Shown piece by piece: positions 43,264 through 51,213 of a stretch of DNA of 64,000 nt. A program made the translations under genes and the position numbers. The notes under the pieces were generated by a model. The model was not told the origin of the DNA. It did not search any database and saw nothing but the letters and a program-made list of their open reading frames with translations. The stretch spans positions 1 through 64,000 of the forward strand of contig JBFWYD010000029.1 of assembly GCA_050186825.1 (NCBI GenBank), read 5' to 3'. Source of the DNA: NORP233 sp050186825. GTDB taxonomy: Bacteria; Planctomycetota; J058. Numbering within the stretch: the first letter of the stretch is position 1; every line of letters begins with the position of its first letter.

Positions 43264-45480
43264 TCAGGCCCGCCCCAGGGCGACCGCGCTCCGCGCGCGG
43301 CCCAGCCCCCGCCGCGGCGCGAGCGCCGCGCGCGGCTCGTCGGACACGATCCGCCCGCGCTCGAGCCGCAGGACGCGTCCGGCCGAGCGGATCGTCTCCG
43401 GGCGGTGGGCGACGATGATCTTCGTCACCTGGAGGTCCGCGAGCGCCTGGCTCACGGCGCGCTCCCGCGCGATGTCGAGGTGGCTGGTGGCCTCGTCCAG
43501 GAGCAGCAGGCTCGGGCCGCGGTAGAGCGCGCGGGCGAGCAGGACGCGCTGCTTCTGCCCGCCCGAGAGGACCGTGCCCATGTCGCCGATCAGGGTCGAG
43601 TAGCCCATGGCCATGGCCGCGATCTCCTCGTGGATCCCGGCGAGCTGCGCGGCGGCCTCGATGAGCACCGGGACCGGTCGCTCGGCGAAGAAGGAGATGT
43701 TGTCGCCGATGCTCCCGGCGAAGAGCTGATCGTCCTGCATCACGACGCCGATCATGGCGCGGTAGGTGGGCAGGCCGATCGTCCCCAGCCGCTGGCCGTC
43801 CACCAGGAGCTCGCCTTCGCTCGGCCGCAGCAGGCTGGCCATCACCTTGAGCAGGGTCGTCTTCCCGCAGCCCGAGGGCCCCACGATCGCCACCGACTCC
43901 CCCGCCTCGACGCGCAGGCTGAGCCCGTCGAGCAGCCAGGGCTCGTGCTCCCCGTAGCGGAAGCGCACGTCGCGCAGCTCGAGGGTCGCCGGGCGCCGCA
44001 CTCCTCGCCGGACCACGGCGCCCGTAGGCGTCGACGCAGCGGCCGGCGCGGCGGCGCCCGGCTCGGGCGGGGCGGTCCCCTCGGGGGAGGTCAGCGCGAT
44101 GTCCGCCAGCCGCTCGGCGTGGACGCTCAGGAGCCGCAGCTCCAGCAGCTTGTTCACGAGCCCGCTGGTCCGGTCGAGGAACTGGTCCTTGTAGGCGATG
44201 AAGGCGAGCAGCATCCCGACCGAGAGGGCGCCGTCGAGCACGGAGCCCGCCCCCAACCACACGACCGCGATCGCCAGGCCGCCCTTGAGCAGCGAGCTCG
44301 CGGCGCGGAGCAGGAGGCCGAGCTTGCGGGTCGTGAGCTGGCGGTTGATCGTCTCGACCATCAGGTTCAGCCAGCGACCGCGCCGGTCCTCCTCGCCGTT
44401 GAGGAGCTTGATCGTCTTCACCCCCCGCAGGGTCTCTATGAAGTGGCTGTCGCGCCGCGCCGCCCACACGATCGCCTCGGCGGAGGCGCGGCGGAGCGGC
44501 TCGTAGGAGACGCAGCGCAGGACGGCGTAGAGCGCCGCGCCGCCGATCACCAGCCAGGTCAGCCCGGGGGCGAACAGGAACATCACCCCCAGGGTGAGCG
44601 CCGCGAACAGGCCGTCGAGCACGACCTCGACCGCGTCGGTGGTCAGCGCCTGGAGGAGGTCGTCCTGCGAGCCGAAGCGCGAGATCACGTCGCCCAGCTG
44701 GCGGCTCTCGAAGTACGAGGCCGGGAGGCGGAGCAGGTGCGAGAGCAGGTTGGCGCGCCCGCCGAGCTTGAGGCAGGCGCCGAGCGTCATCAGGACCCAG
44801 CCGCGCATCGCCGTGACCGAGACGCGCGCCCCGAGCAGGAGCGAGAAGCCGACCACGAGCGCGAGGAGCAGCTCGCGGTCCGCGCCGACCAGCGCGTCGT
44901 CCACGACCCACTGCATCAGCAGCGGGCTGGCGATGGCCAGGGCCTCGATCCCCAGGGCGAGCAGGAACAGCTGGGCGAGCGCCCCGCCCAGGCCCTCGAC
45001 GCGCCCGATCAGCGCGGACAGCCGCGCCCGCGGGGCGGCGGCGGCGCGCTGGAAGCCGGCCAGCGGCGTGCACTCCAGCGCCACGCCCGTGAAGTGCCGG
45101 CCGAGCTCGGCCACCGTCAGCCGTCGTTCGCCGACGGCGGGGTCGTGGACGACCGCCCCGCGCCGGCCCACCTCGCGCAGGACCACGAAGTGGTTGAGGT
45201 CCCAGTGGAGGATGCAGGGCGTCGCCAGGAGCGGCAGCTCGTCCAGCTCGAGCCGCAGGGGGCGGGTGGCGAAGCCGAGCTGGTCGGCGACGCGGGCCAC
45301 GTCGCGCAGGGTCGCGCCCTTGAGCGAGAGGCCGAAGCGGCGGCGCAGGTCGGCCATGTCGGTGTGCTGGCCGTGATAGCCCGCCAGCATCGCCAGGCAG
45401 GCCAGGCCGCACTCGGCGGCCTCGGTCTGGAGGATGCTCGGCAGGCGACGGCCCAGCCCGAGCTCGAGCGCGATGGTCAC
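43264..45480 (-). CDS. Peptidase-containing ABC exporter (C39, bacteriocin type)
   Basis: 738 residues from GTG 45480. Residues 1 to about 140 are a C39 double-glycine leader peptidase: LQTEAAECGLACLAML holds the catalytic Cys24, and HWDLNHFVVL and VHDPAVGERR the His and Asp. A six-helix exporter domain follows (about 165-440), then an ATPase with GPSGCGKTT, LSGGQKQR and LLLLDEATSHLD. Such proteins cut the leader after Gly-Gly and move the peptide out, working with an HlyD-type adaptor. The adaptor gene overlaps its start by 4 bases, and a double-glycine peptide gene heads the cluster at 48017. It is a complete, intact exporter. Confidence 0.92.
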   Translation of the reverse strand: MTIALELGLGRRLPSILQTEAAECGLACLAMLAGYHGQHTDMADLRRRFGLSLKGATLRDVARVADQLGFATRPLRLELDELPLLATPCILHWDLNHFVVLREVGRRGAVVHDPAVGERRLTVAELGRHFTGVALECTPLAGFQRAAAAPRARLSALIGRVEGLGGALAQLFLLALGIEALAIASPLLMQWVVDDALVGADRELLLALVVGFSLLLGARVSVTAMRGWVLMTLGACLKLGGRANLLSHLLRLPASYFESRQLGDVISRFGSQDDLLQALTTDAVEVVLDGLFAALTLGVMFLFAPGLTWLVIGGAALYAVLRCVSYEPLRRASAEAIVWAARRDSHFIETLRGVKTIKLLNGEEDRRGRWLNLMVETINRQLTTRKLGLLLRAASSLLKGGLAIAVVWLGAGSVLDGALSVGMLLAFIAYKDQFLDRTSGLVNKLLELRLLSVHAERLADIALTSPEGTAPPEPGAAAPAAASTPTGAVVRRGVRRPATLELRDVRFRYGEHEPWLLDGLSLRVEAGESVAIVGPSGCGKTTLLKVMASLLRPSEGELLVDGQRLGTIGLPTYRAMIGVVMQDDQLFAGSIGDNISFFAERPVPVLIEAAAQLAGIHEEIAAMAMGYSTLIGDMGTVLSGGQKQRVLLARALYRGPSLLLLDEATSHLDIARERAVSQALADLQVTKIIVAHRPETIRSAGRVLRLERGRIVSDEPRAALAPRRGLGRARSAVALGRA

Positions 45481-46760
45481 TGGGCGCCCCTCCCCGTGAT
45501 CGTGTAGAGCGGGTCCAGCGCCCACTCGTAGAGCCGGCGCGTCTCGAGCACCACGTCGGCCTCGAGCTGCATCCCGGGCTGGAGCGGCACGCCGCGCCCG
45601 TAGGCGGTGATCTCCTGGCGCTGGAGGCGCACGGTCAGGAGGTAGACCGGCTCCGCGCCTGGCGCGGCCGCCCCCAGCCCGGGCGGGAGCCCGCTGGCGC
45701 TCAGGGCCGTGCGCGAGATCTCGGCCACCACCCCGACCTGATGGCCGAAGCGCTGGTAGGGGTAGGCGTCGTAGCGGAGCAGGACGCGCTGGCCGGGGCG
45801 CAGGAAGCCGACGGTGCGGCTGGGGCTGACCAGCTGCGCGTCGAGCCTCGCCCGCGCCGGCACGATGGTCAGCAGGGGGCGCGCGGGGTCGGGCCGCCCG
45901 CCGCGCACGACCTGGATCGCCGTGACCGTGCCGGCCTCCGGCGCGGTCAGCACCACCTCGCGCTGGGCCTCGGCCTCCGCCAGCTCCTGCTCGAGCGCGC
46001 TCGCCTGGCGCTCGAGGTCCGCGGCCTCGGCGCTGGCGCGCAGGGGGAGCTCATCCAGCTCGCCCTGGAGCGCGACGCGCTCCCGCTCGACGCCGGCGGC
46101 CTGGCGCTCCAGCTCGTGCAGACGCACCCCCTGCTCGAGCCGGTCCTGCGCGGCGGGGAGCAGCGCCGCGGCCGAGGCGAGGCCGTCGCGCTGGAGGGCG
46201 CGCTGGCGCTCCTCGACGGCGGCCGCCAGCTGGTCGCGCCGGCGCTGCAGCTCGAGCTCCGAGCGCAGATGCCGCGCCTCCTCGGCCAGAGGGACCAGCC
46301 GCGCCCGCAGCGCCTGCGCGTGCTGCGCGGCGAGCTCCAGGACGCGCCGCCCCTGCGTGAGGAGGCTGTCGCGGCGCTGGGCCAGGCGGCGCGAGACCTC
46401 CGCGCGGGTCGCGCCCAGGCGGGCGCTCTCGACCTCCGCGGAGATCACCAGCAAGCGCTCCCCGCGCGCCACGGGCTGCCCCTCTCGCACCTCGAGGGCG
46501 GTCACGACCCCGGCCTGGGGGGGGAAGACCTGGACCAGCCCCTCGCGGGGGACGAGCCAGCCCTTGAGCCGCGCCTTGCGGCTGTAGCGCCCGAGGCCGA
46601 GCACGCCGACCACGCCGATGGTCAGCAACAGGCCGCAGGCCGCGAAGGCCTTGTGCAGGTGGGGCCGCGCGAGGAGCACGGTCCCGAGCCATTGGGTCCG
46701 GCGGGCCTGGAGGACCTCGGGCCGGAACAGGGGCGCCTCTGCCGCCTCGCTCGAGCTCAC
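45477..46760 (-). CDS. HlyD-family adaptor of the peptide exporter
   Basis: 427 residues. One N-terminal membrane helix (about 36-56) is followed by a lipoyl half-domain (VFPPQAGVVTALEVREGQPV), a long coiled coil (about 105-265, rich in Glu, Arg and Gln), the second half (VLTAPEAGTVTAIQV), and a beta-barrel with FLRPGQRVLLRYDAYPYQRFGHQVG, a phrase typical of CvaA/LcnD-type adaptors. It joins the C39 exporter to the outer membrane or wall. GTG start at 46760; the stop overlaps the exporter's GTG. Confidence 0.88.
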   Translation of the reverse strand: MSSSEAAEAPLFRPEVLQARRTQWLGTVLLARPHLHKAFAACGLLLTIGVVGVLGLGRYSRKARLKGWLVPREGLVQVFPPQAGVVTALEVREGQPVARGERLLVISAEVESARLGATRAEVSRRLAQRRDSLLTQGRRVLELAAQHAQALRARLVPLAEEARHLRSELELQRRRDQLAAAVEERQRALQRDGLASAAALLPAAQDRLEQGVRLHELERQAAGVERERVALQGELDELPLRASAEAADLERQASALEQELAEAEAQREVVLTAPEAGTVTAIQVVRGGRPDPARPLLTIVPARARLDAQLVSPSRTVGFLRPGQRVLLRYDAYPYQRFGHQVGVVAEISRTALSASGLPPGLGAAAPGAEPVYLLTVRLQRQEITAYGRGVPLQPGMQLEADVVLETRRLYEWALDPLYTITGRGAQ

Positions 46761-46772
46761 CGCGCGCCCTCC

Positions 46773-47708
46773 CTAGGCCGACACGTAGGTCTCGTGCGCC
46801 TCGTAGGTCAGCTCCACGACCCGCACCTGGGGCTGCACCCGCCAGCGGCGCCCGATCGCCGGGTCGAAGAAGTCGCGGAGGAGGGGCGGGCGCGCGGCCT
46901 CCAGGTAGAGCTGGGCGTCGTCGACCACCGAGCTCTTGGCGGCGAGCTCCAGCTCGTCGGGGCGCGTGACGGTCCGCACCACGCAGGGCGCGTGGGTCAG
47001 GCCCAGCCCGCGCAGCGCGCAGGCGCGGTGGTAGCCGTTGTGCAGGATCAGGCGGTCTCCGACCTGGATGGCGTTGAGGAGGTTGGAGCCGAAGCCGACC
47101 ACGAGGCCGACCACGCCCGCGACGGCCCCGAGGGGCGTGTAGCCCTGGAGCTGCTCGGGCGAGAGCAGGACCGCCTCGTGGAAGCGGAAGTCGGTCGAGT
47201 CCGAGCGGAAGGCGTAGCGGCCCGCGCCGAGCCGCTCGAACCGCACGGGCGCATCGCGCGAGCCCAGCGGCAGGCAGCAGCGGAAGACCTGCTCGGGGCC
47301 GGGGGACGGCCCGAGCTGACGCTGGAGCTCCTCGACGAAGGTCTGGGTGACCGAGCGCTGGCACACCACGAGCTTGTCGAGCTCGACCATGGCCAGCCGC
47401 GTGGGGAGCGTCTCGTCGAAGGAGCGCCGGAAGCTGGGGTCGCTCAGCAGCTCCTCGGCCAGCGGGGCCAGCTCGGGCGGCAGGTCGCGCTGCTCCACCT
47501 CATCCGCGAGGCCCACCTCGCGCTGCTCCAGCTCGTGGTAGTGGTCGTTGGCGCGGCGCCACTCGTCGGCGAGACGCCCGCGGTCCAGCTCGGCGCCGCC
47601 GACCACGGTCCGCCGGACGAAGCGCAGGAAGTCGCCCAGGTCGGGCAGGCCCAGCAGCCAGGTCTCCTCCTCGTGGCGCGACGCGGACGTGCTCGAGATC
47701 AGGGGCAT
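46773..47708 (-). CDS. Unknown protein of the peptide-export locus (NGYHRA motif)
   Basis: 311 residues, no signal peptide, mostly soluble. One weakly hydrophobic segment (about 190-207, GAVAGVVGLVVGFGSNL) leads into NAIQVGDRLILHNGYHRACALR. The Asp/Asn-Gly-x-His-Arg element resembles the core of ParB/sulfiredoxin-like proteins, and similar NGYHRA proteins occur in other bacteria without a known role. A C-terminal VRVVELTYEAHE strand follows. It lies between the precursor peptide gene and the exporter adaptor, 12 bases before the adaptor start, with a strong GGAGGAG site before its own ATG. It might modify, bind or regulate the peptide; this is inference. Confidence 0.65.
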   Translation of the reverse strand: MPLISSTSASRHEEETWLLGLPDLGDFLRFVRRTVVGGAELDRGRLADEWRRANDHYHELEQREVGLADEVEQRDLPPELAPLAEELLSDPSFRRSFDETLPTRLAMVELDKLVVCQRSVTQTFVEELQRQLGPSPGPEQVFRCCLPLGSRDAPVRFERLGAGRYAFRSDSTDFRFHEAVLLSPEQLQGYTPLGAVAGVVGLVVGFGSNLLNAIQVGDRLILHNGYHRACALRGLGLTHAPCVVRTVTRPDELELAAKSSVVDDAQLYLEAARPPLLRDFFDPAIGRRWRVQPQVRVVELTYEAHETYVSA

Positions 47709-47777
47709 GGACTCCTCCTCGTGGGATGGACGAAGGGCGGGTGAGGGACGAGACGCGGGCAGAGGACTCGAGGGGGG

Positions 47778-47817
47778 CCGGCGCCGGCGCCCGCCTCGGC
47801 GGCGGCGCCGGCGCCGG
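47778..47817 (-). promoter_or_regulatory. Perfect 14-base hairpin between precursor and export genes
   Basis: CCGGCGCCGGCGCC at 47778-47791 pairs exactly with 47804-47817 around a 12-base loop. It lies just after the precursor stop (47826) and before the next gene (start 47708). Peptide operons often have such a stem there, which lets most transcripts stop after the precursor or protects the precursor mRNA. No U-run follows, so partial rather than full termination is likely. Confidence 0.6.
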
Positions 47818-47825
47818 GGGTGGTC

Positions 47826-48017
47826 TCAGCGGCAGCGCTTGGAGGAGCGCTTGGACGAGTGCTTCGACGAGTGCTTGGACGAGTGCTTCGACGACTTCGA
47901 CCCGCGCCGGCTGCCGGAGCCGCACGAGCTCTTCCGCTTGCGCCGCTTGGCCTTCTTCCTGCAGCTCGCCCCGCCGCCGTAGACCTGGACCAGCTCTCCA
48001 TCGTTCAGCTTGCGCAT
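47826..48017 (-). CDS. Double-glycine-leader precursor of a basic Ser/Lys/His-repeat peptide
   Basis: 63 residues. The N-terminus MRKLNDGELVQVYGGG has the form of double-glycine leaders (LxxxEL-x2-V-x-GG), with cutting expected after Gly15. The mature part would be 48 residues with Cys19, Cys32 and Cys62, a cluster of Lys/Arg (20-29), a GSGSRRGS stretch, and a tandem SSKH/SSKR repeat (42-61). It has about 20 Lys/Arg, 3 His and no acidic residue. The repeat is coded by 12-base units at about 47840-47893. GAGG lies 8 bases before the ATG. The C39 exporter, adaptor and an unknown protein follow on the same strand. I infer a secreted peptide, perhaps a bacteriocin; no known core resembles it. Confidence 0.75.
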   Translation of the reverse strand: MRKLNDGELVQVYGGGASCRKKAKRRKRKSSCGSGSRRGSKSSKHSSKHSSKHSSKRSSKRCR

Positions 48018-48379
48018 CGTGTCCTCACTTCCGGGGCCGCGGTCCGGCGAGGAGCTCCGTGCCTCTCGACCGCCCGCGACGCCTGCTGGCAGGAGGAGCA
48101 CGGGTCGTTCCCGCCTCGCCCCGCTGGTGGGACAAGGCCTTCGATCCGAGGCGCTCGGGATAGTCCGCAACGCGCGGCGGATTCACTCCAGGACGCGCTG
48201 GAGCCTCCCTCCGGGGTGTGAGCGACGCTCGAGCCCGGGGCTCGGCTGCGCCAGGTTCCTAGCCCGTGGGCTAAGACGCGCGCCTCCGCCCGCGGCCGCG
48301 CTGGGGTCGCCTCGCTGACCTGGTGGATCGCTGGACGGCGCTCGACCCCGACGGCGCGGCGCGCTCGGCTGGACCTCGG
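48018..48379 (-). other. 362-base gap upstream of the precursor gene
   Basis: No gene is supported. The part nearest 48018 must hold the promoter of the peptide operon, but I see no clear -35/-10 pair in this GC-rich context. The short palindrome TAGCCCGTGGGCTA at 48259-48272 could be an operator or part of a terminator for the convergent side. Confidence 0.3.
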
Positions 48380-49063
48380 CTAGCCGTCCGTCTTGTTCCA
48401 GAGCTCGAGCGGGCGCTCGCCCAGCTCGACCGCCAGCTCGAGCGGCTGGCCCGCGCGCTCGAGCACGAGCTGGATGCGCTCGCCCGGGCGGAGGCGCGGG
48501 AGCAGCTCCGCGAGGCGGAGGCGGTTCTCGAGCGTCACCCGCACGCCGCCCACGACGGCGCCGCGGAGCACGTCGCCTGCGCGCACGCCCGCCTTGGCGG
48601 CGGGGGACCCCGGGATCGTCCCGGTGATCGTGCTCGCGTTCATGACCACGCCCAGGTAGGCGCGGGCGTTGGCGCCGTAGCAGGCGCTCAGGTCGTCCGC
48701 GGCGTCGAAGCGGCGCAGCTCGCCGTTGCCCTGGAGCAGGAGCGGGGAGGCGGCCAGGGGCCCGAGGGAGACGCCCTCCTTGGGGAGCCGGAGCCAGGCG
48801 CCGTCGACCTCGAGCGCGCGCTCGAACACGCGCCCGCCGCGGGTGCGCTCCCACTGGAGGGTGTAGCCCCCGTCGCTGGGGAGGAGCTCGAAGCCCGCCA
48901 CCCCCTGGTCGGCCACGACGACCAGGGTGGCCCCGCCCTCGAACCCGTAGGTCGTGCAGGGGATGGCCTCGCGGAGGCACTCGTAGCGGGCGGTCGCGAT
49001 CCGGGGCCCGGCGCAGCCGGCGAGGAGCGCGAGGCCGAGGGTCAGCAGGGCGGCGCGGTTCAC
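48380..49063 (-). CDS. PDZ-domain lipoprotein
   Basis: 227 residues from GTG 49063, with GGAGGA 6 bases upstream. A lipoprotein signal (LLTLGLALLAGC) is followed by a beta-rich domain and a C-terminal PDZ domain (about 135-220: YLGVVMNASTITGTIPGSP, AKAGVRAGDVLRGAVVGG, LRPGERIQLVLERAGQPLEL). No protease catalytic domain is attached. PDZ domains bind C-terminal peptides, so it may be a scaffold or substrate-recognition lipoprotein. It lies alone, with large spaces on both sides. Confidence 0.8.
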   Translation of the reverse strand: MNRAALLTLGLALLAGCAGPRIATARYECLREAIPCTTYGFEGGATLVVVADQGVAGFELLPSDGGYTLQWERTRGGRVFERALEVDGAWLRLPKEGVSLGPLAASPLLLQGNGELRRFDAADDLSACYGANARAYLGVVMNASTITGTIPGSPAAKAGVRAGDVLRGAVVGGVRVTLENRLRLAELLPRLRPGERIQLVLERAGQPLELAVELGERPLELWNKTDG

Positions 49064-49298
49064 GGTCTTCCTCCAGGCTCGGGGAGCGCGCCTTCTAACG
49101 TCCCCGGGCCGCGGGCGCGAGGGCTCCCGTGCCCCCAGGCGTCCCCGCGCCTCCGGCGACCCGTCGAGATCGCGACACCTCGTCGCGCGCGGACGCGCGC
49201 TCGCGCGTCGCGTCACGGACGTGTAAGAGGGCCGGCCCGAGCGTGACGGGAGCCACGATCGCGCGACCTGGCTGCGTAACGCAGGCAAGAGGTCACTC

Positions 49299-50648
49299 AT
49301 GAAGCACCGCTCCCTCACCCTTCCCCTCCTCCTCTCGTTGCTGGCCGCGCCCGCGCTCGCCAGCCCCCCGGCCGCCGCGCGGCGGGTCGTCGACGACCTG
49401 CTCGACCAGAAGCTGGAGCCCAAGGAGGCCGCGTCCTCCTGGGCCGAGGCCAAGGTCTCGCCCGCCCAGGCCCTCGAGGCGATCCGCGCGCGCAAGCCCG
49501 AGCCCAAGCTCGCGCCCGGGCTGCACGAGGTGCCGCTCAAGGACGGGCGCGGCCGCGAGAGCACGGCCTTCGTGATGGTCCCCGAGAAGCCCTGGAAGGG
49601 CGGGCGCTACCGCGTGCTCGTGATGCTCCACGGCCTCGGCGGCAACGGGAAGAAGACCTTCGAGCTGGCGGCCTCCTTCGCGCCCGAGGGCACGATCGTG
49701 ATCGGGCCGACCGCGCTCAAGCCGCCCTCGAACGAGGGCGCGGAGGACCTGCCGGACCTCCCCTGGATGAAGCCGATCCTCAAGCGCTTCCCGCGCTGGT
49801 GGAGCTACCGCGAGAGCAGCTTCCCGCTCGCGGCCCTGCGCCTGGTCGAGCGCGACTTCCCCGTCGACACCGACCACGTGGTCCTGATCGGCTACAGCAT
49901 GGGCGGCTTCGGCACCTGGAACCTCGGCCTGCGCTTCCACGACCGCTTCGCCGGGGCCGCGCCGATGGCGGGCGGGATCTCGCGCCAGGAGTACGTGCCC
50001 GTGGGCAAGGACCAGCGCTCGCGCTTCCTCCTGGGCAACGCGCGGATGCTCCCCCTGTTCGTGCTCCACGGCGGGCAGGACGAGGTCGTCCCGGTCTCCT
50101 TCGACCGCTGGAGCCGCGACCAGCTCAGCGCCGCCGGGCTGCCCTTCATCTACGAGGAGGTCCCGGACGGGAAGCACGTGATGAAGGAGCAGCTCGAGGG
50201 CGGGAAGGTCCGCGACGCGCTCCTGGAGTGGATCGGCGCCCGGACCCGCGACGCGCACCCCGCGCGCGTCGAGCACCACGCGATCGGCGCCTACCACGGC
50301 GGCGCCTACTGGCTGCAGGTCGACGAGCTCGCGGGCCAGCAGGCGCACGTGGTGGCCGTGACCAAGCGCCAGCGGATCACCGTGGTCGCGAGCGGGGTCA
50401 AGAAGCTGACCGTGTTCCTCGACCCCGAGCGCCTCGACCCCAAGAAGCCCGTGAGCGTGGACGTGAACGGCACGCAGCTCTTCGCCGGCAAGGACGCCCC
50501 CCGCCTCGACGCCGTGGCCCGCTCCTTCGCGCGCACCGGCGACCCGCAGCTCAGCTACGCCCACGCCGTCGAGCTCGAGCTGCCCGCCGACCTGCCCGCG
50601 CCGCGCGAGGCGGACTTCCAGCTCGGCCTGGTCCGCTCGTTCAAGTAG
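49299..50648 (+). CDS. Secreted alpha/beta-hydrolase (esterase / depolymerase-like)
   Basis: 449 residues. A clear signal peptide (LTLPLLLSLLAAPALA) is followed by a helical stretch and then an esterase fold: VLVMLHGLGGNGKKTF (oxyanion region), LIGYSMGGFGTW (nucleophile Ser), LHGGQDEVVP (acid) and GKHVM (His). This is the pattern of secreted carboxylesterases and PHB-depolymerase-like enzymes. The last 130 residues form a beta-rich domain (VTKRQRITVVASGVKKLTVFL), perhaps for substrate binding. The ATG at 49299 has AGAGG upstream. The gene stands alone; the substrate is unknown. Confidence 0.85.
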   Translation: MKHRSLTLPLLLSLLAAPALASPPAAARRVVDDLLDQKLEPKEAASSWAEAKVSPAQALEAIRARKPEPKLAPGLHEVPLKDGRGRESTAFVMVPEKPWKGGRYRVLVMLHGLGGNGKKTFELAASFAPEGTIVIGPTALKPPSNEGAEDLPDLPWMKPILKRFPRWWSYRESSFPLAALRLVERDFPVDTDHVVLIGYSMGGFGTWNLGLRFHDRFAGAAPMAGGISRQEYVPVGKDQRSRFLLGNARMLPLFVLHGGQDEVVPVSFDRWSRDQLSAAGLPFIYEEVPDGKHVMKEQLEGGKVRDALLEWIGARTRDAHPARVEHHAIGAYHGGAYWLQVDELAGQQAHVVAVTKRQRITVVASGVKKLTVFLDPERLDPKKPVSVDVNGTQLFAGKDAPRLDAVARSFARTGDPQLSYAHAVELELPADLPAPREADFQLGLVRSFK

Positions 50649-50754
50649 GGGTCTAGGTCTCGCTTCGGACCTGGCCCCGCCCCGGGACTGGAATCTCGAG
50701 GGTCACGCTGCCGTGGCCCCTCCGGATTCGCGAGCTTGCCGCGCGCCCGGGGGA

Positions 50755-50854
50755 TCAGGAGCTGCGGGAGCGTCTCATTCAACGCAAAGGCGCAAAGGCG
50801 CAGAGTCGCGCCTTCGCGCCTTTGCGTTGAATGAACCGCCTCCGCAGCTCCTGA
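50755..50854. repeat. 100-base near-perfect hairpin repeat (AACGCAAAGGCGC family)
   Basis: TCATTCAACGCAAAGGCGC begins a 27-base inner arm whose complement follows after a 6-base loop, with one mismatch. Outer arms TCAGGAGCTGCGG and CCGCAGCTCCTGA extend the stem to the ends. The same outer and inner words occur near 1700-1860 and 22557-22800, so this is an intact copy of a dispersed palindromic element. It lies in the 565-base gap between two convergent genes. Confidence 0.85.
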
Positions 50855-51058
50855 ACCCGTCGCATCCGCAGCGCGCCCGCGAAGCCCCAGGGGGGGCCGG
50901 GCCCGCGGCGGGTCCGTGAGGCGGGCTCGTTGCGATGGGTGGGCGAGGGCTTGGTGGGACGTCTCCGGACTCGGTCGCGGACTCGGGACTCGGAGTGAGC
51001 GGCGCCACGCCCAGCCACAGGTGGCGTGCGCTGCTGCTCCTGCCCGGTTGACTCGATC

Positions 51059-51209
51059 GGGCTGCCTCGTGCTCGTGCTCGTAGTCGTAGTCGTGATCGG
51101 TCTCGTAGTCGTAGTCGTGGTCGCGACGACGTCTACGCTCACGTCGACGATCACGATCACGAGAGCACGGAAGCCGCTCGCAGCCAATCCAGCGGTTGAC
51201 GCTCCTCAG
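51059..51209. repeat. Palindromic hexanucleotide repeat (CGTAGT/CTCGTG type)
   Basis: CTCGTGCTCGTGCTCGTAGT (about 51066-51085) and further GTCGTAGTCGTG units face GACGATCACGATCACGAGAG near 51148. The right end has AGCCGCT, a 12-base space and AGCGGTT, as in the element near 6100. The element ends just before the stop of the TPR-kinase gene. Confidence 0.65.
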
Positions 51210-51213
51210 CCAG

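Noticed and set aside
50755..50854. Palindrome considered as an insertion-sequence end
   Set aside because: No transposase gene or second end is present nearby.
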